DNA from: Actinomarinicola tropica
GTDB lineage: Bacteria; Actinomycetota; Acidimicrobiia; Acidimicrobiales; SKKL01
Reading direction: 5' to 3'
NCBI RefSeq assembly: GCF_009650215.1
Contig: NZ_CP045851.1
Coordinates: 1,887,001-1,951,000 of the forward strand
DNA length: 64,000 bases
In this document: in pieces, positions 52,252 to 60,030 of the stretch
Layout of the letters: every line of letters starts with the position of its first letter
Numbering within the stretch: the first letter of the stretch is position 1
The notes under the pieces: model-generated
What the model saw: the letters and a program-made list of their open reading frames with translations, nothing else
Database searches by the model: none
What the model was told of the DNA's origin: nothing
Translations under genes and position numbers: made by a program

Positions 52252-52926
52252 ATGAACGGCGAGCTGGTGGTGGTCGACGACGTCGCGGACGCCTTCGCCG
52301 AGCGCGTCATCGAGGCGTTCCGCGCCCGCCCGAACGACGACTTCAGCATCGCCCTGTCCGGCGGCGAGACCGCCCGGGACTGCTACGAGCGCCTCGCCAC
52401 CGCCAGCGTCGACGCCATCGACTGGTGGAAGGTCGCCGTCTACTGGGGTGACGAGCGAGCCGTCCCGCTCGACCACGAGGAGTCCAACTACCGGCTCGCC
52501 CGGGAGGCGCTGCTGGAGCGGATCGGCGGTGCTCACATCGTCTACCCGATGGAGTGCGACCAGGGCGCCGACCCCTACCAGCTCCGGATCGGCGAGCTGG
52601 AGGCACTCGACCTCGTCCACCTCGGGCTCGGCCCCGACGCCCACACCGCGTCGCTCTTCCCCGGGTCGCCGGCGCTCGACGCCGACCCGGGCCGCTTCGT
52701 CGTCATGAACCACGACCCGCTGGGCAACAACCCCTACGAGCGGATGACGTTCACGTTCTCCGGCATCGCCAAGGCCCGTCTCGTGCTCGTCACCGTGAGC
52801 GGCGAGGAGAAGCGCGAGGCCCTGGCCCGGGTCGTCGCCGGCGAGGACGTCCCGGCCGCACGCATCGACGCCCCGCAGGTCGTGTGGCTGGTCGATCGGG
52901 CCGCCGCCGGCGACCTCGCGCCATGA
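52252..52926 (+). CDS. pgl: 6-phosphogluconolactonase
   Basis: 224-residue lactonase of the oxidative pentose phosphate pathway, converting 6-phosphogluconolactone to 6-phosphogluconate. FSIALSGGETARDCYERLA is the phosphate-binding loop region, VYWGDERAVPLDHEESNYRL is the family signature, and LVHLGLGPDAHTASLFPGS carries the catalytic His. In most actinobacteria zwf and opcA stand between tal and pgl; neither is present here. Own -10 box upstream. Confidence 0.94.
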   Translation: MNGELVVVDDVADAFAERVIEAFRARPNDDFSIALSGGETARDCYERLATASVDAIDWWKVAVYWGDERAVPLDHEESNYRLAREALLERIGGAHIVYPMECDQGADPYQLRIGELEALDLVHLGLGPDAHTASLFPGSPALDADPGRFVVMNHDPLGNNPYERMTFTFSGIAKARLVLVTVSGEEKREALARVVAGEDVPAARIDAPQVVWLVDRAAAGDLAP

Positions 52927-54095
52927 CCCGGCGTCCACCGGCCGGGGACATCCCCGAGACCGAGCGATCCGAGGCCGTCGACGAGCCGGCTCCCACCGAG
53001 GGGCCGGCGCTCGGCCCGCCGTTCGAGCGGGGCCTCCCCCGCTACCGCACCGGCGACGACGAGCTCGACCGTCGCATCGCCGACCTCGTTGCCACCGCCG
53101 GCGGGCCCGACGACGCGGCGCTCGTCTTCGAGCTGATCGTGTCGGCCATCCGGATGCAACGGGAGGACGTCGACCGTCGAGAGCTGAAGATCGCCAACTA
53201 CACGCTGAAGGAGATGCGCTACGCCTTCCACGTCTTCGCCCCCTACCACGGGGTGCGGAAGGTCTCCGTCTTCGGTTCGGCCCGGACCCCGTCGGACGAT
53301 CCGTCCTACGTCGCAGCGGCCGACTTCTCGGCTCGGATCGCCGAACGGGACTGGATGGTCATCACCGGTGCGGGCCCGGGGATCATGCAGGCGGGCATCG
53401 AAGGTGCCGGTCGTGACGCCTCGTTCGGCGTCAACATCCAGCTGCCCTTCGAACAGGTGGCGAACAGCGCCATCGCCGGCGATCCCAAGCTCATCAACTT
53501 CCGGTACTTCTTCACGCGCAAGCTGACCTTCGTGAAGGAGTCCGACGCCTTCTGCCTCCTGCCCGGCGGCTTCGGCACGATGGACGAGGCGTTCGAGCTG
53601 CTCACCCTCCTGCAGACGGGCAAGGCCTACCCGAGCCCGGTCGTCCTGCTCGATCCGCCCGGCTCCACCTACTGGGAGCGCTGGCAGCAGTTCGTCGAGC
53701 AGGAGCTCGTCACGGGCGGGCTCATCAACGCGGCGGACCTGTGCCTCGTGCACCTCACGGACGACATCGACGACGCGATCGACCACATCGAGCGCTTCTA
53801 CCGGAACTACCACTCGATGCGCTACGTCCGCCGGCGCCTCGTGATCCGCCACCGCCATCCGCTCACCGACGAGGAGCTGAACAGCCTCGGCAACGAGTTC
53901 GCCAGCATCATGAGCGGCGGCGGGATCGAGCGGGCGGAGCCGTCACCAGCTGAGATCGCGGACGACGACGTCCTCGACCTCCACCGCTTCAGCTTCGTGT
54001 TCGACCAGTTCGGCCACGCCCGCCTCCGCCAGCTGATCGACCGGCTGAACGAGCTCGGTCCGGACGATCCCACGCCGGGTGCGGCGACCGCCTAG
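52923..54095 (+). CDS. LOG-family (TIGR00730-type) protein
   Basis: 390 residues with a LOG/lysine-decarboxylase-like Rossmann domain: SVFGSARTPSDDPSY, VITGAGPGIMQAGIEGAG, and the signature PGGFGTMDEAFELLTLLQTG. Members include cytokinin-activating phosphoribohydrolases and nucleotide-5'-monophosphate nucleosidases. It carries about 110 extra N-terminal and 90 C-terminal residues beyond the core domain. ATG overlaps the pgl stop (ATGA), linking it to the sugar-phosphate operon; in vivo role uncertain. Confidence 0.88.
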   Translation: MTRRPPAGDIPETERSEAVDEPAPTEGPALGPPFERGLPRYRTGDDELDRRIADLVATAGGPDDAALVFELIVSAIRMQREDVDRRELKIANYTLKEMRYAFHVFAPYHGVRKVSVFGSARTPSDDPSYVAAADFSARIAERDWMVITGAGPGIMQAGIEGAGRDASFGVNIQLPFEQVANSAIAGDPKLINFRYFFTRKLTFVKESDAFCLLPGGFGTMDEAFELLTLLQTGKAYPSPVVLLDPPGSTYWERWQQFVEQELVTGGLINAADLCLVHLTDDIDDAIDHIERFYRNYHSMRYVRRRLVIRHRHPLTDEELNSLGNEFASIMSGGGIERAEPSPAEIADDDVLDLHRFSFVFDQFGHARLRQLIDRLNELGPDDPTPGAATA

Positions 54096-54664
54096 GACAC
54101 CGCCAGCGGGTGCGGCGCGGCGTTGCGCAACCGCGACCCGCTGAAGTCGAGCGTCGAGGCGGCCACCTGCCGCCACCACGGCCAGATCGAGGGTGTGATC
54201 CGCAGCTCGATGCCGGCACCGGCGTGCCGTCCGACGAGGTCGTCGATCTCGAGCCGCTCGATCGGCTCGACGGCGGTCGAGGAGGTCCAGTAGCCGCCGA
54301 CGTCGTGGCGGGCGAACGACGACTCGGGCAGCCGGTACAGGTGGAGCGTCGTGGTCTGCACCGCTGGCAGCCAGCTCTGCTCGATGACGTGGATGCGGTC
54401 GGCGTCGGTGTCCCCGAAGAAGCGCTCCCGGTCGTCTGCTGACTCGCGGCCCGACAGCCAGATGCAGCCTCGCGGGCAGTCCCGAGGGAACCAGAACGTC
54501 GGCAGGTGCCGGGTGTCGATCGCCCACACCGCCGGTGGCGCATCGCGGTTCGACGCCGGCACGTGCGGCACGAAGCGCTCGATCGTCGGATCCTCGCTGA
54601 CGTGCCACAGCGCGTGCGGCCCCTCGCCGATGTAGGGCGGGGCAGGCGGACGACCTGTGGTCAC
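54092..54664 (-). CDS. DUF6886-like protein
   Basis: 190 residues. The N-terminal LWHVSEDPTIERFVPHVP, AVWAIDTRHLPTFWFPRDCP and RGCIWL are typical of the DUF6886-type proteins, which have no assigned function; the rest is beta-rich with HVIEQSWLPAVQTTTLHLYR. No signal peptide. Overlaps the 3' end of the convergent LOG gene by 4 bp and precedes dinB on the opposite side. Confidence 0.75.
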   Translation of the reverse strand: MTTGRPPAPPYIGEGPHALWHVSEDPTIERFVPHVPASNRDAPPAVWAIDTRHLPTFWFPRDCPRGCIWLSGRESADDRERFFGDTDADRIHVIEQSWLPAVQTTTLHLYRLPESSFARHDVGGYWTSSTAVEPIERLEIDDLVGRHAGAGIELRITPSIWPWWRQVAASTLDFSGSRLRNAAPHPLAVS

Positions 54665-54676
54665 CCGCTCAGCCTG

Positions 54677-55951
54677 TCACGATCCGTCGGAGGGGGGCCG
54701 ACCGTTCCGCTCGGCGAGCTCGCGGAACGCGTCGGGCACCCCGCCATCGCCGCGCAGCTGGACGCCGGCCAGGCCGACGGCATCTCGGCCGAAGCGGTCC
54801 CGCACCGCGTCGACGGCCCGATCCACGGAGCGTCGTGCGACGCCAACACCGGAGCCGGGACGGCGGGTGGCGCCGGGCAGACCCAGCTCGAGCTCCAGCT
54901 GCACCGGTGCGGCCCCGACGAGGCCCGAGACCGACAGGCCGAGGAGGCTGATCTCGCGCTCCTCGGGGTGGTCTCGCAGCGCAGCGGCGGCGAGCTCGAC
55001 CGCGACCGAGGTGACGGTGAGCGTCTCGGCGATCGGCTCGGGCAACGTGACCGAGCGGGTGACCGACCGGAGGTCGGTGAACCGCACCCGCGTGGTGATG
55101 GTCCGCCCCGTGAGGCTCGCGCGCCGCATCCGTCCGGTGACCCGATCGGCGAGGTGGCCGAGGGTGGTGCGCAGCTGCTCCGGTGTGGCGGCACGGCGCC
55201 CGAGCGCCGACTGCGCGCCCATCGAGCAGTTCCGCGACCCGTCCACCACCCGACGTCGGTCGACGTTGGCGGCTCGCTCGTGGAGCGAGCGGCCGATGGC
55301 CGAGCCGAGCAGACGCTCGAGGTGGCCCCGGTCGAGCTCGACCAGCTCGCCGATCGTCGTGATGCCCCGCCCGGCGAGGCGTTGCCTCGTGACCGGCCCG
55401 ACACCCCACAGGAGCCCGACCGGGAGCGGCGCGAGGAACCGGCGTTCGGTGCCGGCGGGGACGACGACGAGCCCGTCGGGCTTGGCCACCTGCGACGCCA
55501 CCTTGGCGAGGTGCTTGGTGGTCGCCACCCCGACCGAGATCGGCAGCCCGACATCGGAGCGCACCCGCTGGCGGATCGAGCGTGCGATCTGGGTCGGGTC
55601 GCCGAAGAGGCGCCGCGTGCCGCGGACGTCGAGGAAGGCCTCGTCGATCGACACCCGCTCGACCAGCGGCGTCACGTCGCGCAGGATCGCCATCACCTCG
55701 TCGCCGAGCCTCTGGTACTCGCGGAAGTGCCCGCCGACGCTGACCAGCTCGGGGCACAGCTGCCGCGCCCTCCACCCCGGCATGCCGCCGCGCACGCCAC
55801 GCGCACGCGCCTCGTAGGAGGCGGCGAGCACGACGCCGCCGCCGACCACGACCGGACGACCGCGCAGCCTCGGATCGAGCAGCTGCTCGACCGACGCGTA
55901 GAAGGCGTCCAGATCGGCGTGCAGGATCGTCGCCTCGTCGGGCTCGCCCAT
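54677..55951 (-). CDS. dinB: DNA polymerase IV (Y-family)
   Basis: 424-residue translesion polymerase. Catalytic carboxylates lie in HADLDAFYASVEQLLDP and VERVSIDEAFLDV; the steric-gate region follows FYASVEQ. Helix-hairpin-helix segment is GVGPVTRQRLAGRGITTIGE; little-finger domain is RTTLGHLADRVTGRMRRA onward. A clamp-binding-like QLELELGLPG motif lies near residue 355. A LexA box overlies its promoter, so DNA damage should induce it. Confidence 0.93.
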   Translation of the reverse strand: MGEPDEATILHADLDAFYASVEQLLDPRLRGRPVVVGGGVVLAASYEARARGVRGGMPGWRARQLCPELVSVGGHFREYQRLGDEVMAILRDVTPLVERVSIDEAFLDVRGTRRLFGDPTQIARSIRQRVRSDVGLPISVGVATTKHLAKVASQVAKPDGLVVVPAGTERRFLAPLPVGLLWGVGPVTRQRLAGRGITTIGELVELDRGHLERLLGSAIGRSLHERAANVDRRRVVDGSRNCSMGAQSALGRRAATPEQLRTTLGHLADRVTGRMRRASLTGRTITTRVRFTDLRSVTRSVTLPEPIAETLTVTSVAVELAAAALRDHPEEREISLLGLSVSGLVGAAPVQLELELGLPGATRRPGSGVGVARRSVDRAVDAVRDRFGRDAVGLAGVQLRGDGGVPDAFRELAERNGRPPSDGS

Positions 55952-55966
55952 GCACGAGGAGGCTAG

Positions 55967-55982
55967 TCGAACATACGTTCGT
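55967..55982 (-). promoter_or_regulatory. LexA (SOS) box upstream of dinB
   Basis: TCGAAC-ATAC-GTTCGT matches the actinobacterial consensus TCGAAC-N4-GTTCGA at 11 of 12 defined positions. It overlaps a minus-strand -10 TATGTT (55970-55975) and lies 16 bp upstream of the dinB start, a classic repressing position. Confidence 0.75.
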
Positions 55983-56009
55983 CTCGGCGCGGAACCATCA
56001 CGCCCGCGG

Positions 56010-57320
56010 TCATGCGGGTGGTGTGGTGGGTGTGCGGTCGGGGCGGTGGATGGTCCAGGTGCCGTCGGGTGCGCGGGTGGGGTGCCAGCCGTGGTTCTTG
56101 AGCCGGTTGTGGGTGTCGCAGAGGACGGCGGCGTTGGCTTGGTCGGTGGGTCCGCCTCGGCTCGCGTCGATGGTGTGGTCGATCTGCAGGCCGCGTTGTC
56201 GGTGGCAGCCGTTCCAGATGCAGCGCAGTCCGTCGGGGTGGGCGAGGGTGTTGGTGAGCTCGGCAGCCTGGCGGGCCGAGCCGGTGAAGAACCTTCGGCG
56301 GCGTCCGAGGTCGATCACGTTGGAGTTGGCGTCGATGATCACGCGGCGGACCTGGCCGGCCAGTGCCGCGGCGACCACGTCGGACGGCGCGAGGGGCACC
56401 CCCGAGACGGTGCGGCAGAGGCGCGGCCCGGTCGGGTCGGCCACCGTCTCGGTGCCGGTGAGGGCGGTCTCGAAGGTGTGCAGGTCGACCACGATGTTGA
56501 CCAGCGGCACGGCCCGGCCGACGGTGGAGGCCGCGCGGGCGAAGATCGCGGCGAGGGCGTCGGCGCCGCGCTGGGCGGCGCTGCGGGGCAGGTCGGCGTC
56601 GGTGGCGGCGTCGCCGAGCCGGGCGCGTGCCTCGGTCCAGTCCGCGAGGAGCTCGGCACGGGCGAACCACTCGAAGGTCTCCGCGATGGCGGCGCCCTGG
56701 AGGTTCCCGAACCCGCCGGTGAGGCTGAACCCGCCGTCGAAGTTCTCCACCACCGACCCGCTCCGTCGCGCGTGGGTCGTCTCGGCGTCCTGTTCGGTGC
56801 CGTCGACATCGGCGAGGCGTTCCCACTCCCGCAACCACCGACAGAACCCCTCATGGCCCTCGCTGCGTGCCATCTCGACGAGCACGTCCTCGACCAGCGG
56901 CAACAGATGACCGACCCGGGGGTTGCGGGCCACCCGCTCGACCGCCCGCACATGCCCGGTCGGCACCTCCCCCGCCTGATGCGCCGCGGCCAGCGCCGGC
57001 AGGTCCCGCAGCACACGGGCGCACTGCACCCGAGCCCGGGCCTCGGCGTGTGGCAACCGGCCCAGGTGACGCACCGCCACCGCCGCCGACACCAGACCAT
57101 CCACCACATACGCCTGGGAGCGGTCCAGGTGCCCCGCGAGGCGGTCGGTCACCGCGTCCAACCGGCGGCGCAGGACCTCCACGTCGCGCACCAACCGCAT
57201 CTCCGAGCGGGCATCCAACGCATCGAGATCCACCGCCCCGAGCAGATCCACCGCCCGCGCCAACGCCGACAACGCCCCAGCCACCGTCGACTCCGCTTCC
57301 CCGACATCGAGCAGCACCAC
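56010..57320 (-). CDS. DUF222/HNH endonuclease-domain protein
   Basis: About 436 residues. The first 300 form the DUF222 (13E12-repeat-like) region with DARSEMRLVRDVEVLRRRLD and AVAVRHLGRLPHAEARARV. The C-terminal HNH domain has CIWNGCHRQRGLQIDHTIDA, RGGPT, and LCDTHNRLKNHGWH, with the first His-Asp and zinc cysteines kept. Such genes occur in many copies in actinobacteria and are suspected nucleases of uncertain role. The start is unclear: GTG at 57320 has GGGAGG at good spacing; GTG at 57425 is possible. Confidence 0.8.
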   Translation of the reverse strand: MVLLDVGEAESTVAGALSALARAVDLLGAVDLDALDARSEMRLVRDVEVLRRRLDAVTDRLAGHLDRSQAYVVDGLVSAAVAVRHLGRLPHAEARARVQCARVLRDLPALAAAHQAGEVPTGHVRAVERVARNPRVGHLLPLVEDVLVEMARSEGHEGFCRWLREWERLADVDGTEQDAETTHARRSGSVVENFDGGFSLTGGFGNLQGAAIAETFEWFARAELLADWTEARARLGDAATDADLPRSAAQRGADALAAIFARAASTVGRAVPLVNIVVDLHTFETALTGTETVADPTGPRLCRTVSGVPLAPSDVVAAALAGQVRRVIIDANSNVIDLGRRRRFFTGSARQAAELTNTLAHPDGLRCIWNGCHRQRGLQIDHTIDASRGGPTDQANAAVLCDTHNRLKNHGWHPTRAPDGTWTIHRPDRTPTTPPA

Positions 57321-57473
57321 CGGTGCCACCTCCCACTCGCCATCGCCGCACACAAGCCGGCACCGAAGCCGACGAACACGGCAGTCCGGACCCGGGGAAG
57401 AACGACCCGACCACCTGCACACCACCCTACGCAGGGGGTGTGACAGTCGACGTCGGTGCGACGCAGCTGTGGG

Positions 57474-58016
57474 TCAGTCGGTGCCGGGGTCCCACTCGGG
57501 CTGTGCCCGGACCCACGCGGCCACGGCGTCGACGTCGACGTCGTCGGTGGTGTCGACCTCCAGCAGCGGTCCGTCGAGCCCCAGGGGCCGACAGCCGTCC
57601 TGCACCAGCTCCTCGAGCTTGTTGCGGGGCTGGCGGCTGTCGAGGTGGCCCGGGTGGCGCTCGTCCTCGGCCCGCTGCTGGAAGCGCGCGATCGCGAGGT
57701 CGGGGTCGCACTGGCAGTGCACCTCGATGAGCGGCTTGCCGAGGGCGCGCAGGTCGTCGAGCGCGACGTCGCGGTGGAAGACGGCCTCGATGACGGCCGC
57801 GGGGGTGCTGGCGGCGATGTTGTAGAGCACCGCCATGCTCGCCCGCCCCATGCGGCGGGACCACAGCCGGTCGCCGACGCCGAGCTCGTCGAACAGGGTC
57901 TCCTTCACGACGTCCTTCGACAGGAGCGGGAGGTGCAGCTGCTCCGCGAGCGGGCGGGCCAAGCGCGTCTTGCCGCTGCCCGGCGCACCGCTGACCACGA
58001 TGTAGCAACCGGACAT
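57474..58016 (-). CDS. P-loop kinase-like ATPase (AAA_33 type)
   Basis: 180 residues. Walker A VVSGAPGSGKTRLARPLAEQ (7-26) near the N-terminus; KDVVKETLFDELG and HCQCDPDLAIARFQQR are typical of small-molecule kinases of the gluconate/chloramphenicol-phosphotransferase-like group; the RDVALDDLRAL segment supplies a lid. Substrate unknown. Starts 2 nt after the stop of the small upstream gene at 58018, so the two are co-transcribed. Confidence 0.8.
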   Translation of the reverse strand: MSGCYIVVSGAPGSGKTRLARPLAEQLHLPLLSKDVVKETLFDELGVGDRLWSRRMGRASMAVLYNIAASTPAAVIEAVFHRDVALDDLRALGKPLIEVHCQCDPDLAIARFQQRAEDERHPGHLDSRQPRNKLEELVQDGCRPLGLDGPLLEVDTTDDVDVDAVAAWVRAQPEWDPGTD

Positions 58017-58017
58017 C

Positions 58018-58221
58018 TCAGACCTCGACGTCGTCGGGTTCGCGGAGGATGGACGCGGCCTTCTCGACGGCCCGACGAGCCCGGGTGAGGCGCTTCTCGT
58101 CGACTGGGAGCTCACTGCCGCCCGCATCGATCGACTCACGAAGTCGGGCGATGGCGAGATCGGCCAGCTCCTCGGAGATCGCCTCGAGCCTCGTGCGAAT
58201 GTCATCGAACTCCCCCGACAT
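58018..58221 (-). CDS. Small helical hypothetical protein
   Basis: 67 residues, predicted two long helices (FDDIRTRLEAISEELADLAI and DEKRLTRARRAVEKAASIL), acidic. Not assigned to a family. ATG preceded by GAGGAG. The downstream kinase begins 2 nt after its stop, suggesting a functional pair. Confidence 0.55.
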   Translation of the reverse strand: MSGEFDDIRTRLEAISEELADLAIARLRESIDAGGSELPVDEKRLTRARRAVEKAASILREPDDVEV

Positions 58222-58236
58222 GGGACTCCTCTCGGT

Positions 58237-58271
58237 CACCCGGCTGCCGCGTGCGCGGTCCCGACCGGGTG
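58237..58271. promoter_or_regulatory. Inverted repeat CACCCGG...CCGGGTG
   Basis: 7-bp arms at 58237-58243 and 58265-58271 flank a 21-bp spacer in the divergent region between the small helical gene and the Cys-rich gene. Possible binding site for a regulator of either side; could also be chance in GC-rich DNA. Confidence 0.3.
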
Positions 58272-58323
58272 CTTCCCCCTGATCCCATCGCGTCCGAGGT
58301 GCTCGGAGCAACCCCACGGCCAC

Positions 58324-58329
58324 TACCCT
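58324..58329 (+). promoter_or_regulatory. -10 box TACCCT, leaderless start of the Cys-rich/McrB-like operon
   Basis: TACCCT ends 8 nt before the ATG at 58337. Confidence 0.5.
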
Positions 58330-58336
58330 CGCCACG

Positions 58337-59068
58337 ATGTCGATCCTGTCCGGCGAGATCCACGAGTGGGTCTCCTTCGTCGACGAGCACCAGGACACCT
58401 GGATCTTCGACCTCACCTTCCTCACCAGCCCCTGGACGTGCATCTTCGGCCGGGGGTGCCCGGGCATCCTCACCGAGCCCGCGCCGGAGCTGGCGCAGGG
58501 CTGCTGCTCCTACGGCGCCCACTTCACCGACTCGGAGGACGTGGCGAAGGTCGAGGCCGCGGCCGCCCGCCTGACCCCCGCCACCTGGGAGCACATCGAC
58601 GAGGCCCGACGCCAGGGCGGACCGCTCGAGGAGGTCGACGGCACCACCGTGTCGCTGCTCGTCGATGACGCCTGCATCTTCCTGAACGGTCCCGACTTCC
58701 CCGGCGGTCCGGGGTGCGCGCTGCACCGTGCCGCGCTCGAGCACGACGAGCGCCCGCTCGACTGGAAGCCGGCGGTCTGCTGGCAGGTGCCGCTGCGGCT
58801 CGTGACCTCGACCGACGAGAACGAGCGGACGACCTACACGCTGCGGGAGTGGCAGCGCGGCGACTGGGGCGACGGCGGGTACGAGTTCAACTGGTGGTGC
58901 ACCGACGCACCGGAGGCGTTCGTCGGCCACCGCCCCGTGTACGAGGAGATGCGTGACGAGATCATCGAGATGGTCGGGATCGAGCTGTACGCGCGCTTCG
59001 TCCAGTACGTCGAGGCGCGGGGGTCATCGGTCGCAGTTCCTCATCCCGCGCTCAAGAAACGACGCTAG
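58337..59068 (+). CDS. Cysteine-rich protein, possible metal or Fe-S binder
   Basis: 243 residues with eight cysteines (35, 41, 56, 57, 113, 127, 148, 188) in clusters: SPWTCIFGRGCPGI, GCCSYGAHF, DDACIFLNG, GPGCALHRAAL, AVCWQVPL, WWCTDAPE. The CxxxxxC, CC and GCALH patterns resemble YkgJ-type zinc- or iron-cluster proteins, but assignment is tentative. It is first in a tight plus-strand row: the McrB-like gene follows after 18 bp and the McrC-like gene after that. No signal peptide. Confidence 0.7.
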   Translation: MSILSGEIHEWVSFVDEHQDTWIFDLTFLTSPWTCIFGRGCPGILTEPAPELAQGCCSYGAHFTDSEDVAKVEAAAARLTPATWEHIDEARRQGGPLEEVDGTTVSLLVDDACIFLNGPDFPGGPGCALHRAALEHDERPLDWKPAVCWQVPLRLVTSTDENERTTYTLREWQRGDWGDGGYEFNWWCTDAPEAFVGHRPVYEEMRDEIIEMVGIELYARFVQYVEARGSSVAVPHPALKKRR

Positions 59069-59086
59069 ACGTCCGACGGTGACAGG

Positions 59087-60022
59087 GTGAACGGCTTCAC
59101 GCGCGACGCGCTCCAACGATCGATCGACGCCAAGGGGATCTTGTTCCCGCCCCACGTGCTCGACCAGGTCGTCGCGGCGATCGACGCCGGCAAGCACCTG
59201 ATCCTCACCGGACCCCCGGGCACCGGCAAGACCACGCTCGCCTACGTCGCCGCCGAGGTCGCCCAGAAGGCCATGCTCTGCACGGGCTACCTCCCGACGA
59301 CGGCCACCAGCGAGTGGACCACGTTCGAGACGATCGGCGGGCTCCAGCCGACCGCCGAGGGCCTCATCTACCGGCCGGGCCTGTTCGTCGAAGCGATCAT
59401 GACCGGGCGCTGGCTGGTGATCGACGAGCTCAACCGCTCCAACTTCGACCGGGCGTTCGGGCAGCTGTTCACGGTCCTCTCCGGCTCGCCGGTGGTCCTG
59501 CCCTTCAAGCGATCGGGCCAGCCGCAGCCGATCTCGATCGTGCCGTCCGGCATCGATCCGCCCGACGACACCGACGTGATCCGCATGCCGGCGTCGTGGC
59601 GGATCATCGCCACGATGAACGTCTTCGACAAGAACCTCCTGTTCGAGATGTCGTACGCGCTCATGCGCCGCTTCGCCTTCATCGAGGTGGGCACGCCGGA
59701 CGAGGACGCCTACGTGAAGCTCCTCCAGGGTCCTGGCGAGATCGTCACGCGGCTCCTGCCGCTGCGCCGCTTCAGCGACCTCGGGCCTGCGGTGTTCCTC
59801 GACGCCGCCCGCTACGCGGCCCGACGGGCCGAGGACGGCACCTCCGAGTCGCGCCTGCTGTACGAGGTCTTCTACGCCTACTTCCTGCCGCAGTTCGAGG
59901 GCATGGACGACGACAAGGCCACCGCCCTCTACCGGACGGTCGAGCCGCTGTTCGACGAGCCCGAGCGCCTCGAGGCGCAGCGGACGATCGGCGAGGTCCT
60001 CGGCATCGAGCTGTCGATCTGA
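59087..60022 (+). CDS. McrB-like AAA+ ATPase
   Basis: 311 residues. Walker A TGPPGTGKT (41-49), Walker B WLVIDELNRSN (109-119), sensor I RIIATMNVFDKNLL with N178, and ALMRRFAFIEV giving the arginine-finger region (R194/R195). The MNxxD sensor and ELNRSN are McrB-like rather than typical MoxR. McrB proteins are GTP- or ATP-driven motors that activate a partner subunit encoded next door. No DNA-recognition N-terminal domain is present, so target choice must come from elsewhere. GTG start with a weak AGGG. Confidence 0.85.
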   Translation: MNGFTRDALQRSIDAKGILFPPHVLDQVVAAIDAGKHLILTGPPGTGKTTLAYVAAEVAQKAMLCTGYLPTTATSEWTTFETIGGLQPTAEGLIYRPGLFVEAIMTGRWLVIDELNRSNFDRAFGQLFTVLSGSPVVLPFKRSGQPQPISIVPSGIDPPDDTDVIRMPASWRIIATMNVFDKNLLFEMSYALMRRFAFIEVGTPDEDAYVKLLQGPGEIVTRLLPLRRFSDLGPAVFLDAARYAARRAEDGTSESRLLYEVFYAYFLPQFEGMDDDKATALYRTVEPLFDEPERLEAQRTIGEVLGIELSI

Positions 60023-60030
60023 GCCCGACG

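Noticed and set aside
56010-57320. HNH protein as part of a group II intron or mobile element
   Set aside because: No reverse transcriptase, intron ends or terminal repeats were seen; DUF222/HNH genes are common chromosomal paralogues.
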